Below, in pieces: positions 44,187 to 56,306 of a DNA stretch of 64,000 nt. Origin of the DNA: Protopterus annectens (Eukaryota > Chordata > Ceratodontiformes > Protopteridae); contig NC_056743.1 of NCBI RefSeq assembly GCF_019279795.1, positions 923,881,436-923,945,435 of the forward strand, in the 5' to 3' direction. The first letter of the stretch is position 1, and every line of letters begins with the position of its first letter. Position numbers and translations under genes: made by a program. The notes under the pieces are model-generated. The model was not told where the DNA came from. It saw only the letters and a program-made list of their open reading frames with translations, and did no database searches.

Positions 44187-45605
44187 TCATGTGGGTCCAT
44201 AAGATTTCTGCTTAGTTCGTCTGCCAGAGTATTTTGCTTTCCTGGCAGGAATTGAGCTTGTAGATGTATTTGGTAAGTCAAGGCCATGTTCACAAAGCCA
44301 ATGCTAGTCTGCAAAGGGGGTAGGAATGGGTACTCGCCTGCTTGTTTATGTACCACATGACCGTGGTGTTGTCCGTCTTTATCAGTAGTTGTCCTGGATG
44401 AAGAAAGTCCTTGAAAGCTGTCAAAGCATTCTGTACAGCTAGCATCTCTTTCTGGTTGATATGCAGGTGCATTTGATTTTGGCTCCATTTGCCCTGAATG
44501 CATCTCCCTGCCAGATGCGCCCCCCCCCCCCCAAGCATAGTCTGATGCGTCTGTAATCAGGGTTTGGTTGGCAGGGGGTGGAATGAATGACAGTCCCTTG
44601 TTTTGGTGACAGGCCTCTGCCCACCATAGGAACTCTTGCTGCAGGCAAGGAATGATAGGAATCATTGTTTCCAGGATGTGACAATGTTGACTCTATAAGC
44701 TTTTTAGGTACCATTGAAGTTTCCTCATATGCAGTCTTGCATATGGAATTAGAAGAATGCAGGAAGCCATGAACCCCAAGGCCTGCAAAATTTGTCTTGC
44801 AGATAACTGGGTTTTTGTGGCCACTTGTTTGAAGTAAGTTATCAATTGGATTTGTTTTTCTGGTGTGAGGTAAATCATCTGGGCAGTTGTATTCAAGCTT
44901 GCACCCAGGAATGTAATTTTTTGAGAGGGTACCAGTTGTGATTTCTTTTCATTTATGGTGTACCCTAGGCAAGTTAGAAGCCTTTTTACAAATGCCAGAT
45001 GCTGTAGAAGAGTGTCCTTGTTTTCTGCCTGAATTAGACAATCGTCCAGGTAAGGATACATTTGAATGCTTCTTTGTCTGCAAAATGCAATTACTGGTGC
45101 CAGGCACTTTGTGAAGACCCTGAGCACAGTAGATAAGCCAAAGGGCAGTACAGAGACCTGGTAATGCAAATAGCCTGCTTTGAAGCGGAGGTATCTTCTG
45201 CAAGATTCCCTCATTGGGATATGCAGGTAAGCCTCTTTTAAGTCTAGAGTTACCAACCAGGCATCCTTGCCTAGCATAGGCAGTAACTGTTGTAGAGTCA
45301 GCATCTTGAATTTTGGAATGTCCAGAACTGTATTTAGAATGGCTAAGTCCAGAATTGGATGCCATGATTTGTCTTTTCTGGGTACCAGGAAAAGTCTTGA
45401 GTAAAAACCTTATCCCTTTTCCTTTTCTGGTACTGGATGAATAACCCCCATATTCATGAGGGACATAACTTGTTTCTGGGCCTCTGCCCACTGATTTGGA
45501 GGCAGATCTGGTCATCCGTTTGGAATTGGCAACGTGTGAAAATGAAATCTGTATCCCTGGGATACTATATTTAAAACCCACTTGTCCTGGGTAATTAGAT
45601 GCCAA
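43769..45605 (-). pseudogene. DIRS-B reverse transcriptase-RNase H, broken
   Basis: Fingers (45590-45310) have GFYSRLFLVPRKDKSWHPIL with two stops. The palm is open at 44693-45304: TLDLKEAYLHIPM (motif A, Asp21), LPFGLSTVLRVFTKCLAP (motif B) and YPYLDDCLIQ (YLDD, residues 85-88). It stops after LQWYLKSL. RNase H follows with LITDASDYAWG at 44560, then a run of Cs (plus strand, about 44520-44532) shifts the frame into an 82-codon frame with HLHINQKEMLAVQNAL and LIKTDNTTVMWYINKQ. A second shift returns to QFLPGKQNTLADELSR, DLFASPQSYQLDKF and SVYAFPPLHLL. RT and RNase H active-site residues remain, but the frame is not translatable. Confidence 0.85.
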
Positions 45606-45767
45606 TTTTATGCATGAAGTGCTAGTTTTCCCCCCAAAGGGGCTGCCAAAAGATAAGTGCTTGGAAGTGGCAGAGGAAAGTCATTGAGACTGTTTTCCAT
45701 AGGGAGGTGCCTTGCTACTTCCCGATTTGGAGGTAGAGGCACCCCATTGTTTTGTTCTGTAAGTTCC

Positions 45768-46623
45768 TTACGACTGAAACCTGGAGCCTTTGGAGTGTCT
45801 GGGTTTGACCTGAGTGGCTCTGGTGGGTACTGGAAAGGACCAATTCTTAGTATACCAGTGTCTACTGAATCTGGGTGGCTGCACTTGCAGGAAATCTTTT
45901 ACAGTTTGCATAGATTTAGATTTGTCTTCCATCTTTTTCAAAACTTCTTCTGCCTTATTACCAAATAGACTGTCCTGTTGTAAAGGAGCATCCAACAATT
46001 TTCCTTTAACATGATCAGGGAGATTTTGCTCCTTGAGCCAAGCATGCCTTCTTATCACAGATCCAGTTACAGCGGCCCTGCAAGAGGCCTCCAAGGAATC
46101 AAAACCACATTGCAAAGTATGCTTTCCAACTTGTTCAGCTGAATGCAATAAATCCTGTTACTCTTTATTTTCCACACAGTCAGAAATCAACATCATTTTC
46201 TGTTGAAGGAAAGCCCATGACATGCTGCCGATATTTAAGCATATGAAATTGACAGTTTAAAACCCTGATTGCCAGGGTTGCAGACGTGTAAACCTTCTTA
46301 CCTCATCTATCCAGCGCCCTGGAGTCTCTATCAGAAGGGGTAGGATTTTTAGCAGTAGAAGCCTTAACACCCTTGGGACCCTGTGAAATTGTTTCAGGGT
46401 CAGCAGTAGGGTTTTTAAAAAGGAATTTGTGGGAGTCAAGAACCCTGTAATATCTGTCTGGCTTACTAGGAGCCGGAGGCAGGGAATCAGGAGCCATGCT
46501 GGATTCTGAGAAAACATCATCAACAATGTCTAGAACAGGAGGTATAGCCAAAGGCCTATGCTGAGGAAGAAGAAGGAAATCCCTAAGCCTCTTTTTGGAT
46601 TCTGAAAAATCCGACTCTCCCAA
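45768..46623 (-). pseudogene. DIRS-B gag, C-terminal part
   Basis: Frames 46303-46623 (SPSKPDRYYRVLDSHKFLF type) and 45768-46148 continue gag. The last reads SLEASCRAAVTGSVIRRHAW, then NLPDHVKGKLLDAPLQQDSL and FGNKAEEVLKKMEDKSKSM, ending in a basic tail (PTRATQVKPRHSKG). These blocks recur in DIRS-A and C1. A gap with stops near 46160-46300 breaks the frame. Confidence 0.75.
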
Positions 46624-47498
46624 TGAAAATGTTCCCTTAAGGTATGCAAAGTTTCTCCAAAAGAAAAATCCTCAGGAGGAGAAGCAGAAGGGATGGATTC
46701 TTCTGCATCAGAGTCCTCATAAGGTGGAATAGATAATTCCTGATCAGAAGAGGAATCAGAAGAAATGGAAACCTGATCTGAAGATTCATAATCAGTGCCT
46801 TGCCTAGGCCTCTTAGATGGAGGGGGTTGGGAACCCCTGATCATAGTAATTAAATCCTCAGCCATTTTGATCATTTGTTTTTTAGGCATAGGGTCTTGTG
46901 CACGTGGCCCAAGCATCAGTTTTTTAGACATAGAAGTTGGTTTTGGCCTTGGTTTTGATGATGGCGTCGGTTTAATATACAAATCTTTAGGCCTGAAAAA
47001 ACCCTCAGACGCCGGTGCCTGCTCAGCGGCTCCGGACCCATCTAAGGTAGAGACATCTGTGGGTTCAATACTTAAAGTGTCTCGCGGCATACCGGGCTCC
47101 AAATGGGTCTCAGTAGAGGCCTGCGAAACAAAAGTAGCGGGTATCAGGGGCTGCGAAAGTGCCTCACTGAGTACCGGTGAACCGGTGACTGGCTTAGGAG
47201 AAGCTTTGTCATCGGTTCTGGACCTCGACGGTCTGTCTCTGTCTTTTTCTTTGCATTTTTTGTGAATTCTGGTAGTTGGATTGCTAACCAATGACATTTC
47301 AGGATAGTTAAATCTTGAGCCAAAATATTTAGATGCAAAAATATACCGACGCTTAATAGTGCATTGGTTAAAATTAGCGTAAAACCGACAGCAAGGCACA
47401 TTGTGGTCAGGGCCTAGGCAAGGAATACAGTACAAATGAAAATCCTTATGAGGTATTTGCTTCCCACAAGCAATACAGTTACTAACTTTTACTGACAT
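46530..47498 (-). CDS. DIRS-B gag, N-terminal two thirds
   Basis: I place the start at the Met of MSVKVSNCIACGKQIPHKD (47498) rather than the upstream ATG at 47630. The zinc motif begins at once, and the part before it lies in the terminal repeat and leader. Cysteines at residues 8, 11, 24 and 27 form CX2C-X12-CX2C, the same spacing as in DIRS-A. A Lys/Arg/Ser-rich middle follows (KKCKEKDRDRPSRSR), then a Pro/Ser stretch, PPSKRPRQGTDYESSDQVS, an acidic run and PPEDFSFGETLHTLREH. After this the frame shifts at about 46620 and gag continues in other frames. Confidence 0.75.
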   Translation of the reverse strand: MSVKVSNCIACGKQIPHKDFHLYCIPCLGPDHNVPCCRFYANFNQCTIKRRYIFASKYFGSRFNYPEMSLVSNPTTRIHKKCKEKDRDRPSRSRTDDKASPKPVTGSPVLSEALSQPLIPATFVSQASTETHLEPGMPRDTLSIEPTDVSTLDGSGAAEQAPASEGFFRPKDLYIKPTPSSKPRPKPTSMSKKLMLGPRAQDPMPKKQMIKMAEDLITMIRGSQPPPSKRPRQGTDYESSDQVSISSDSSSDQELSIPPYEDSDAEESIPSASPPEDFSFGETLHTLREHFHWESRIFQNPKRGLGISFFFLSIGLWLYLLF

Positions 47499-47636
47499 CG
47501 GTAAGGAGCAAGAAAAAGTTTCCCCAACGGGGTACTTAGCTTTAGGTTGAAGACTTCTGTTCTGAAACTCAAAAACGAAAATTTCAGGAGTCGGACAACC
47601 GGCACTTGAAACTGCTTCTGCTTTGGGCACCGTGCG

Positions 47637-47818
47637 GCAAGAAAGACTGATGAAAATGGTGTCAGCTGCATGTTTTATATCCCTGATGACCTGACGTCAT
47701 GGAAGAAGGGACAGCAACCGACACAGAACCCAAGACTTTGTTAATCGGGCCGACTGAGGGCAACTTGCCAGCAGATTATCCAAATGCAATGACTGCAACA
47801 GTGAAATACGAAGAACAT
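47637..47818. repeat. DIRS-B right inverted terminal repeat (5' end)
   Basis: Reverse complement of 42207-42381. Its outer end reads GAAGAACAT on the plus strand and is represented in the internal complementary region. Confidence 0.9.
47673..47681 (-). promoter_or_regulatory. candidate TATA box in the DIRS-B 5' repeat
   Basis: On the minus strand ATATAAAACATGCAGC lies in the 5' terminal repeat. About 25-30 bases downstream is a CATCAGTCTTTC stretch that could hold the start site, and the gag ATG lies further in. The left repeat keeps the same box (GTATAAAA at 42335). This is inferred from position and motif only. Confidence 0.45.
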
Positions 47819-49559
47819 CGTTAAATAACAAAAGTGGCCAGGACCATGGGACAGGAGTAAAACCTTTGGACTTTCAAATATTACATGTTCTCAAAGTAAC
47901 TGCAAGTTGGTTGTAATCATTCTGTAGAAAATCACGACTTCTGCATCTGAAAAGCGGTGACTGGCTTAGCAAAAGTAGAGAAACCTGAATACCTGGATAA
48001 AAGGAGTGTCAGGTTCCACAGCTGTGATGGTGAGGAGCTTTACTGACTTTCCTACAACACTGCCCACCACATATTTTACAAGTAACTTAAGGCAACTCTA
48101 TCCCACTAAACCAGGACTCTTAGTCACTAGAACCTGGACTTGTGTGTGTGCGCGAGCTGAAACAGACAATTCTTTGGTAGTTCCTAAAACAAACTAACTT
48201 TTGGAACTATTTCCTTGACTTTGCAAAGAGAGAAATGGAAGTTGTAGTGGCTTGTGAAAGGTAGTGACATTCCATTTCTACAACAACACAGTTTTAGGAG
48301 GTAATTCACTATCTAGCACTTTTCAGCACGTTTATTTAGTAACACTGTTAAACCATTGGCACTTAGACCACAAGCAGGTCCCAGCAGGGAGTGCGCAACA
48401 CTAAAGACATATAATGTACCCATCAGTGGCAGAATTAACCTGACACAGGCACCTTTCTTAAACAAGGGAGAAGATGTTGCAAGAAATAATTTTGGTAGGC
48501 CAAGTCCCAACACTAAGGGGAAGCAGAAAAATGTTTCTCTCAGAAAATAAGACAGATGAGACAAAACTCACAAGAAGAAAAAATGAGAAAAAGAAATAAA
48601 AAAGGACAAATACCATATTTACTGTGATTCTGAACACTTACATGGATCAGAAATGCAAAAAGCTCTTACATCATTTATCAGCTAAAGCTTTTGTGTACCA
48701 AACAAGAACCGGAGAGAGAGAGATGATGGGAAAGGAAGTATCTAACATTGTGGGAAAGTTTTATCTGCTGAATATTTGGTCCTAAAGCCTGTGATGCAAG
48801 TTCTAGTGGTTACTAAAGATAGTCCTTTTCTTATTAGATTTCTACTTTTATAAATGATAATGCAAAAATTCTAAATTTTAAGTGGTTCATATTTCTTAAA
48901 TCAAGTTCTCAACCGAAACAGGAATTCTAGCAAGTGTTTGATTTCTTTATGGAAAATTAATTTTTGGTTCAACTGCTGGCAAATATTGCCAGGTTCTGGT
49001 CACTAGCATAAAGTTTATACAGCCAAGTTCAGTTTAATGTTAACTATTGCATTTTGATCTTACTCTGAGCAATCAGTACAACAATTAAGAATTTTCTCTG
49101 TTCCCTTCAATGGTTTCTCGGCACAGCTTTTGAAATCAGTAAGGTACCATTTAGGAATTACTCCAGCTATACTGACTAAAGCACTGTGGTGGATGTGATA
49201 GTTCTCTCTGCATCTTTCCTTTGCTCCAGTAGGGCTAAACTGCTTTCTCTGTTGCTACAATGTAATCAGTACTTTACGGTTATTTACCATTTGCATGTAT
49301 TTGATTTTTTTGGTTTATGATTTGACATGTAGAAGTAGTTTAAATTTTCATACAAGATCTTTTCATTTTTGCTTCTTTGAGGGGCATTGTGAACTACTAC
49401 TCAGTGATTTGATAGTGAATGACAAATATACTTCACTGTAAAGAGGGTAGACTCCTATCATCCCATAATTTCTTTACACTTGATTATATTCATCTGGAAG
49501 CATTTATTATTTAAGTGTTTTGGCAGTTTGTATATCAAACAGATCCATATGAACATGTA
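47819..49559. other. spacer without a recognised gene
   Basis: Short chance ORFs only. A small GAGAGAGAG stretch lies at 48713-48722. Confidence 0.4.
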
Positions 49560-49787
49560 ACCTGAAAAAATCAGGTGATTACTTATCTGCATAGTCTGTG
49601 GTATTTCACTTGCTTCTTTTTCCTCCAAGCTTTTGAGACTTTCAGTTTTGTCCTTTGTTATAACTTTCCCAGTAATGGCCATCATCATACTAATGTCCCT
49701 GTGTCTATAAATCTATCTTTAAGCAGAAAAAGGGTACCTGAGCCCAGTCAGACTTTCTCAGTAAACAAATGTCAATAAATAAATATA
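49560..49787 (+). mobile_element. L2-like LINE 3' UTR end
   Basis: Ends AGCAGAAAAAGGGTACCTGA (49722), then CAGTCAGACTTTCTCAGTAA and a TCAATAAATAAATA tail, the same family tail as at 0.7, 3.2 and 33.7 kb. No coding part is seen; the 5' limit is approximate. Confidence 0.7.
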
Positions 49788-49859
49788 CATTTTTTTTCAA
49801 ACATACTGGAATGCCATAAAATGGGACAACATTCATGGGCCCAATACAACAGTAAAACC

Positions 49860-50880
49860 AGAATGAGCAGGGTCAAGGGCATGAACTAAGCTCTGAGGTA
49901 AAAACCAATAAATCTTCCCTGTCTAAAGAAACAGAGACAGGAGAAGATAAATGTTTAGCTTTCTGCTTCTTTTTAGCAGGAATTTCCATGGGAGGCTGAC
50001 TCCTGTCAGGGACATCACTCCGGGGACACAGTATCATTCCCTGTTCTTTACTCAGAGACTGGAAAGAGTGGTTCAGCAATGCCTGCCAAGGACATTCCAA
50101 CAGCTAGAGAGGACATGTCTTACCCCTGGCTCATGGTGTCTGAAGGGAATACACTAAAGGAAACCAGGGAAGAAGGTGAGTGGTCTGAGGAACCAGAAAT
50201 GGCCACTGCACTGCAGTCTCCCATCTGTGTCGGAGGCAGAGTAGTAGTCTAGTGAAAGGACAAAGGCTGTCTGGAAATTTTCTTCTTTTGTGGCTGAAGG
50301 AAGGAAGGAAGAACCAAGGAACTGGTAAGTTTTTCCATGGTAAAGCTGAAAAGAAAGTCTGAAACCCTGGTAAAAATAACAGTGGCAGTCAGTACAAAGG
50401 TAATTATCAAAAATTAGTGTTTTCACCTTAAATACACCATGACAAACATGATATACATTTGCCCAAAACCCTAAACACAATTCATAAAACTTTGTCTCAA
50501 TTAAAGTTAGAGAAATGGTTAAAAAAAAAAGTTTACACTAAAAGTAGTAAACAAACCACTGGCTTTCAACTGACAGAAAACTAAATTCCTATCAATAAAA
50601 CAGTTCTAGTTAAAACAAAATACTGTTTCAGTCATAAAATTAATTCTGGAAGTTCTTTTTCAGCAAAGGGAACTTATCTGTCCAGCAATGGAGAAATGCT
50701 GGCAGACTTTGCAAAAGGAGTGCTTGGATCCCAGATTGCTGAATTTCCCCACCTCTGCTCGAGATGTCAGTGGACTAGGTGCATGGAAAGAGCCCTTAAG
50801 CTTTGGAAGCAGGCTGGTCCTAGACAGGATATTACCCATATAGTGAAGGGTAATACAACAGTGACCAAATGATGAACATC
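49860..50880 (-). mobile_element. DIRS-like gag fragment (copy C3)
   Basis: Shares GTGAGTGGTCTGAGGAACCA, GCCACTGCACTGCAGTCTCC and TTTTGTGGCTGAAGGAAGG (50170-50310) with 16.2-16.3 kb and 24.5 kb, in the same order and strand. Frames are short: 49873-50100 has AKKKQKAKHLSSP, a basic gag-like piece. No RT or recombinase is found next to it. Confidence 0.6.
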
Positions 50881-51638
50881 ATTATTGATTTGTTTAGTGA
50901 CACTCAGTCATCTGTCTCCCTCTCTTTCTTGTATGGGTAACCCAAAATCTTTTTACAAGAATCTGACATAACTTTACAATGCTTGCATTTTACATAAATT
51001 CTTATGAAAATAGGATTTTTGTGCCAATTATGTGACTACTGAAGTGCTTGTGCTTTTTAGATGAATATCTCCCATTAACCATATCTGCAAAACTTGTATT
51101 TTCCTCTTCTATTTGGGAGGGAGTTGCCAGCTCTTCCTTAACCTCCAAGTAGCTAGTTTTAAAAAGAAAAATGGTTAAGGCTTTTAAGGCCTTTTCATAC
51201 AGTATTAATGGAAATACATATTGTAGATAAAGCTGCAGTGACATGTAAAATGAACCTCTTAAGTTATGCTATCCATGTCATGGGGTAGGTATACTAAATA
51301 ATGCCATGAATCCCTCTGTTTAGTATCTATGCCAATAAACTGTGACAATGCAGATAAAGCATATTTGCCTCAGTATATGAATGATGCTTTGCCACTGCAA
51401 ATCCATTGCTAAAGTTAAGAAAAACTTTCAACCACTTTCAAATACCTTTACAATTTGAACTTAGTTTCTCTAGAGCCTATCAAAGACAACAGTCCTTGTA
51501 TTTCAGGGCAAAATCCATCCTTAAGACAGATGCAATTTAATCAATGTAAGTTTGTTTAATGCGGTGCCTACAGATGTAGCTGACCATTTCAGGTAATCAG
51601 ACTTTCCCCTGATAAAAGCAATACTTAAAGCATATTCA
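50881..51638. other. spacer, no gene seen
   Basis: No recognisable feature. Confidence 0.4.
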
Positions 51639-51824
51639 TATAGTTACTATACAAACAAGGTACAGAGTAGCATAGTTACTCTACAAACAAGGTACAGAGT
51701 AGTTACTGTACAAACAAGGTACAGAGTAACATAGTTACTGTACAAACAAGGTACAGAGTAACATAGTTACTACACAAACAAGGTACAGAGTAACATAGTT
51801 ACTGTACAAACAAGGTACAGAGTA
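51639..51824. repeat. 28-32-bp minisatellite, six copies
   Basis: Units of the form CATAGTTACTGTACAAACAA then GGTACAGAGTAA. Some units lack the ACATA link, which gives lengths of 28 and 32 bp. One substitution variant (TACACAAACA) is present. Confidence 0.95.
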
Positions 51825-52494
51825 TCAATCACTGATAAAGCAGGACAAATTTAACAAAGCTAACTCCAGAATGGCTACACAACCTCTTTTCAGACATGCT
51901 TCTGTAACTACTTCAAACAAAAGTAAATAATAAGAACGTGACACAGAAATGTGCAATCACTGCAAAACATTGTCCTACAATGCAGCACTGTATCTCTTAT
52001 TTTAATTGGCAAAGCATTGGTGAATTACTTACCAATTAACAATAACCCACAAGCTGAAAAATAAGGGCCAGGATTCTGAAACACATAACATACTGTGCAA
52101 TCTTGTTTGTGGCAGGATTGCTCACTGCATTAGGACAGAGCACTTGAGAGCACCGTGTGGCTACAGTGATAATAAGGCACTGATAGGAAGAGTTACCCTA
52201 GTCTCACTAGTGAAGGTTGTACACATATCCAGCAGGCCAGGGGTATAGCAAATGCTCATAAGCCTTGGGCACTTCCACACAACTTTTTGCTGGGAATCAG
52301 AATAGTATGGGAGAGTGATTCAAACCATAATTCTACCAAACTATTTGACAAGCATATCAAAAAAAGTGTACACTGTCTCTTGACAGCATGCATCCCATTC
52401 AGGCCAACAGCAGGAGCAGGACTGCTAGCCTTGCAGGAAGTAAATAACATGAAGAAGTGCCGAGGCATGACTGCTGCTGTCTGGATGTGTGCAA
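51825..52494. other. spacer, no gene seen
   Basis: No recognisable feature. Confidence 0.4.
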
Positions 52495-52819
52495 ATGTGT
52501 GTGTGTCTTTAAGATGATCTAGGGGTGTGTGTGTCTTTAACATGATCTAGGATGTGTGTGCTTGCATGTGTGCATTTGCATGAGTGCCAGTTTGCTTTTG
52601 TGTGTGTGTATACATGTGTGTGTGCATGTGAGAAACCCTGTCTAGGGGTGTGTATGAGTGTGCATGAGTGTCAGTTTGTGTGTGGGTGGAGTGGAAGACT
52701 GTGTGTGTGTGTGTGTGTGTGTATTTTTAAGATAATCTAGGGGGGTGTGTGTGTGTGTCTTTAACATGATCTAGGGTGTGTGTGCTTACATGTGTGCATT
52801 TGCATGAGTGCCAGTTTGC

Positions 52820-52898
<79 letters not shown>

Positions 52899-52955
52899 AA
52901 AGTCTGTCTACATTGTGTAAGAGTGTCAGTTTGTGTGTGGGTAGAGGGGAAGACT

Positions 52956-53026
<71 letters not shown>

Positions 53027-53035
53027 TGAGTGTCA
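52495..53035. repeat. TG-rich region with a large tandem duplication
   Basis: Two diverged copies of a unit of about 230 bp, 52522-52744 and 52745-53022. Both hold CTTTAACATGATCTAGG, GTGTGCATTTGCATGAGTGC and GTCAGTTTGTGTGTGGGT. Pure TG tracts in the second copy have expanded (52823-52896 and about 52959-53022). The open frames (CVCVCV and THTHTH) are artefacts. Confidence 0.92.
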
Positions 53036-55623
53036 GCAAGTTTGTGTGGGTGTGTGCACCTGTATTGCATGGATTAGCAAGAGTAATTATAGCACAGTTA
53101 CCTATAACTACGTAGTGTTTAATTCAGAGGCATGATAATAAAAAGATGTTGGTCCGCATGGCTTTATTATGTCCCTGAGCTGTATTGTATTACTGTTGCT
53201 TTTTTGCAAAAAAAAAAAAGCACTACTACTTAGTAATAAGAGAATTTCTGTCCCCTGCCAGTTTCCAGCTTTCGTATCACCACTCTCTTCTCGGTACAGA
53301 GATAATGCTTTAAGCTATGTCATCTTTAGGAAATGGAATTCTTCCCATTATACCTTTGCACCTATGCAGCTCCATATCAATTCAAGAACTGTAATGACAC
53401 GTACTGATGATAAACTGTCACCTTCAGCTCATATGGAAGTATTTAAATTTTGAAAATTACCAAACTTATTTTTTTTTTATTATTTGAGGTTAGGAGTAAT
53501 ATAAGCTATGAGTCTGTGAAACCTCCTAATCATCAGTCTCATTTATACATTTTCTATTTCAAACAAAGAATGTACAAAATAGTCCTTCAAAATAAATAAG
53601 TACATGCATGTCCTATAATGTTGGCATTATGTGTGATTTTATTCTAGAGTTTTCTACCCTGGGTTCCTAATATAGTCACTTTCCAGTAGGATCAGCCTGG
53701 TTGCCAGAATGTAAGTAAAAGTAAAACAGAATAAATAAGTAAATTAAAATAAAAAATCAACCAAGCAACCAAATACATAAACTTCCCTCCAACATCAATT
53801 TTATTGCACTGCTTCGTAAACAAAGCACTAGTATTAATTAGATAAAATACATACCATTTAAAAAATAAATTAATAAAAATAAATGAAACAAAATTAAAAA
53901 AATAAATAAATAGAATATGGTGCACTTGACTGTAGAACTCCAAATGCATTTCAACTTATTACCTCATGGTGGCATTATGCCCTGATTTTTTGTGACAAAT
54001 TGATCTCCCTGTGTAAGTAAATAACCTTTTAGAGCTGTTTTCATTTGACTCCATGAAGCCTTTCACTTTTCTATTTTGTTGTCCAAGAAGTCATTTCATT
54101 TCCCTTTTCCTTCTATTCATTTTTTTATTATCCTAGCAGACAGGTCCTTTCTCATTCCTCCGTAGTTGCTAGAAGTACAATAAAATATTTTTCTGTTTTC
54201 TTCACAAATGTATTTTATTAGCTGCTTATTTCTATATCATTTACTACTTTTTTTCATTTCTTGACTTCTAGGAAATTAGTCAAGTTTGCATTTGAACGAT
54301 TTTTTTAAGGAAGTTGTAATTTATATTTGGAAAGTACTGTTTCACTTTCAGTCACCATTTTCTGTATGGTTCTTTTTCCTTTGTAAGTCTTACATGGAGC
54401 GTTGTTTAGCCTTTCATGGCAACCACGGTGGTCTGGATATGAGGGGAAGAAGAAAAACATACAGAGCACTTGCAATTATCACCCTGAACAGACAAACATG
54501 AGACATGGAATGATGCTAGCAAGGTGAAGGAAATCCCACTATGTACATATGTTGCAATTAACACTACTAAACATCCAGCGCTATGATGACTGTCGCATAA
54601 TGCTTTATGTGAATAAATAGCATTTCATTTTCCAAGTAATAATGGTAGCACAGCCATGAGGATTAGTAACAAACTTGTTCCTACAACAGTTTCAAATCTG
54701 TTACACTGCCTGTGTTTCTGTGTAAGACAGAAAGCAAGCTACATTGTGTAGATATCAAAACAGTGATGCGCTCCTACACCAGGAAGACAAAGTCCATGTA
54801 CAAGGTATTTATAACTTTTCCCATTAAGCAGGCACACGTTTCTTTGAAGCCTGCTTCCACAAAAATTCTATCTAGATGATAGCAAACATGAAAACTACAT
54901 ATCAGTACCATCTATGACTACTAGTACATGAACGTTAACATCGCTGCACTCATAGAACACTAAACATTGTTACCATTAAACAACAAAGCTTGAGGATGGG
55001 TTCCATACACTAAATTATACTCAAGAAAAAAAAAACGATTTAAGGATTTAAACATTTCCTTGATTAACACCCTCTCCTATTAGAAGCATTAAAACGTGCA
55101 CATTCTTGTTTATTTCCCTTTAACAACAATAGTTCATTATGGTACCATGACATTTTTGGGTACAAATTCTTCAACTAAGTGACTTTTCAGATTTAATAGT
55201 ATGCAACATCAGACAGGGCAAGCACAAGATACAAAACAGCACTAATATTGTTACTAGGATGCACTGCAGTAGAAATACTGACCACTGTTTGTCACATGCT
55301 ATTCATATTTACATTCATATATTCATAACTGAGCGAGCTATATGTTATTGATGAGCACAATGTGAAATGCCATAGTGGAAGATGAAAAAAAAAAACACTG
55401 TCACTGTCCATTTATCATGCAGTATGAAGGAGATCTAGTTGCCATGGTAAGCCTCTCAATTATGGTGATGGTGTTTGTCAGACAGCAAAGCTCTGCTGCA
55501 TGTTTGCTTTTTTCATTTAAATATTTGCTAGACATGCCTTCTTCAGGTATTTGTAGTTTGTAGTTCTGCATTCAGGCAGAATCTTTGTTATTCAGGTCTT
55601 TGCACAGACTTGCTTTTGATGGC
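53036..55623. other. spacer without a recognised gene
   Basis: AT-rich. 53700-53915 is A-rich with AAATAAATAAATAA runs. No frame resembles a known protein. Confidence 0.4.
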
Positions 55624-55638
55624 TTAATGTTGTTCAGA

Positions 55639-55910
55639 AACATATGGCTGCAGTGGTGCAGCGGTTAGCATTGTTGCCTCACAGTAAGATGTTCTCCGGT
55701 TTGATTCTCAGCTAGAGCTCCTTCTGTGTGGAGTCTGCATGTCCTCCCTGTGGTTGATTGAGATTAAAGACATGCAGGTAGATGCGTGCTTGTGTATGTG
55801 TGTGCCTTCTGTAAAGGCTGGATGTTGGGCTGGCACTGTTAAAACACCCCTGTCAATCAATCAATCTGCTGACTGTTGATGACCACTAACTGGCAAAAGC
55901 TGTTGCTTTT
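55639..55910 (+). mobile_element. tRNA-headed SINE, copy 1
   Basis: Head GGCTGCAGTGGTGCAGCGGT...GCCTCACAG...GGTTTGATTCTCAGCT resembles a tRNA with A- and B-box-like parts (GGTTTGATTC). The body has TTCTGTGTGGAGTCTGCATG and TAAAGACATGCAGG. It is flanked by 15-bp direct repeats, TTAATGTTGTTCAGA (55624-55638) and TTAATGTTGTTCTGA (55911-55925), with one mismatch. It belongs to a family with two more copies nearby. The wording of the body is like repeats widespread in fish genomes. Confidence 0.85.
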
Positions 55911-56176
55911 TTAATGTTGTTCTGACACTGCTTTTAGAACAGAAGATTCATTCTCTAGGTTGTGGCCTTTTGTAACGTTAGTCTCAATATCTTCTTAGTT
56001 GGTCACTTGATTGTATTGGTTGTTTTCTAGCAATGCAATTTTACCAAGCAACAAAGTTTGTCATACTGTCTGTTACAGTTGCATTTTGTAAGTTAGTTAC
56101 AAGTTACTGAGAAATATATGTAATAAGAATGCCTTAGAACTGTTTATTGCAAATGCAACCAATATCACAGTTTATA

Positions 56177-56306
56177 TAGCAATAGCAGCAATGTCTTTTG
56201 ACTTTCCTGGTTAGTGGTCGTGACAGCGGATCACCAGTCGCAGTCTGATTGGCAGTAGAGTTTTTACTGTGCCAAGTTGCCAGCCTGCCGCCCAACCTTC
56301 ACAGAA

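Larger units (their letters stand above)
42166..47818 (-). mobile_element. DIRS-B: near full-length DIRS-like retrotransposon
   Basis: A 5.65-kb unit: 5' inverted repeat (47637-47818), gag (47498-45768), RT-RNase H (about 45600-43770), tyrosine recombinase (42729-44186, overlapping RNase H in another frame), internal complementary region (42595-42703) and 3' inverted repeat (42166-42381). The order and the overlap of recombinase with RNase H fit DIRS elements. The recombinase frame is fully open, while RT-RNase H and gag are broken. No target duplication is seen. It is the best-preserved DIRS copy in the window. Confidence 0.92.

Noticed and set aside
44949..45605. A 218-codon minus-strand frame in DIRS-B
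   Set aside because: It is the shadow of the RT: the palm motifs (LDLKEAY, YLDD) are in the neighbouring frame, and this one has none.
46795..47265. A 156-codon plus-strand frame opposite DIRS-B gag
   Set aside because: Antisense shadow of gag, Gly/Ser-rich from codon bias, without any domain.
52495..53070. Long CVCVCV and THTHTH open frames
   Set aside because: They are translations of TG/CA microsatellite DNA, not genes. The same holds for YIYIYI frames at 0.55 and 42.4 kb and for the frames at 6.5-6.9, 56.3 and 57.1 kb.
55646..55720. A tRNA gene
   Set aside because: The tRNA-like head is followed by a SINE body, lies within a target duplication and has a worn B box, so it is a SINE head, not a tRNA gene.
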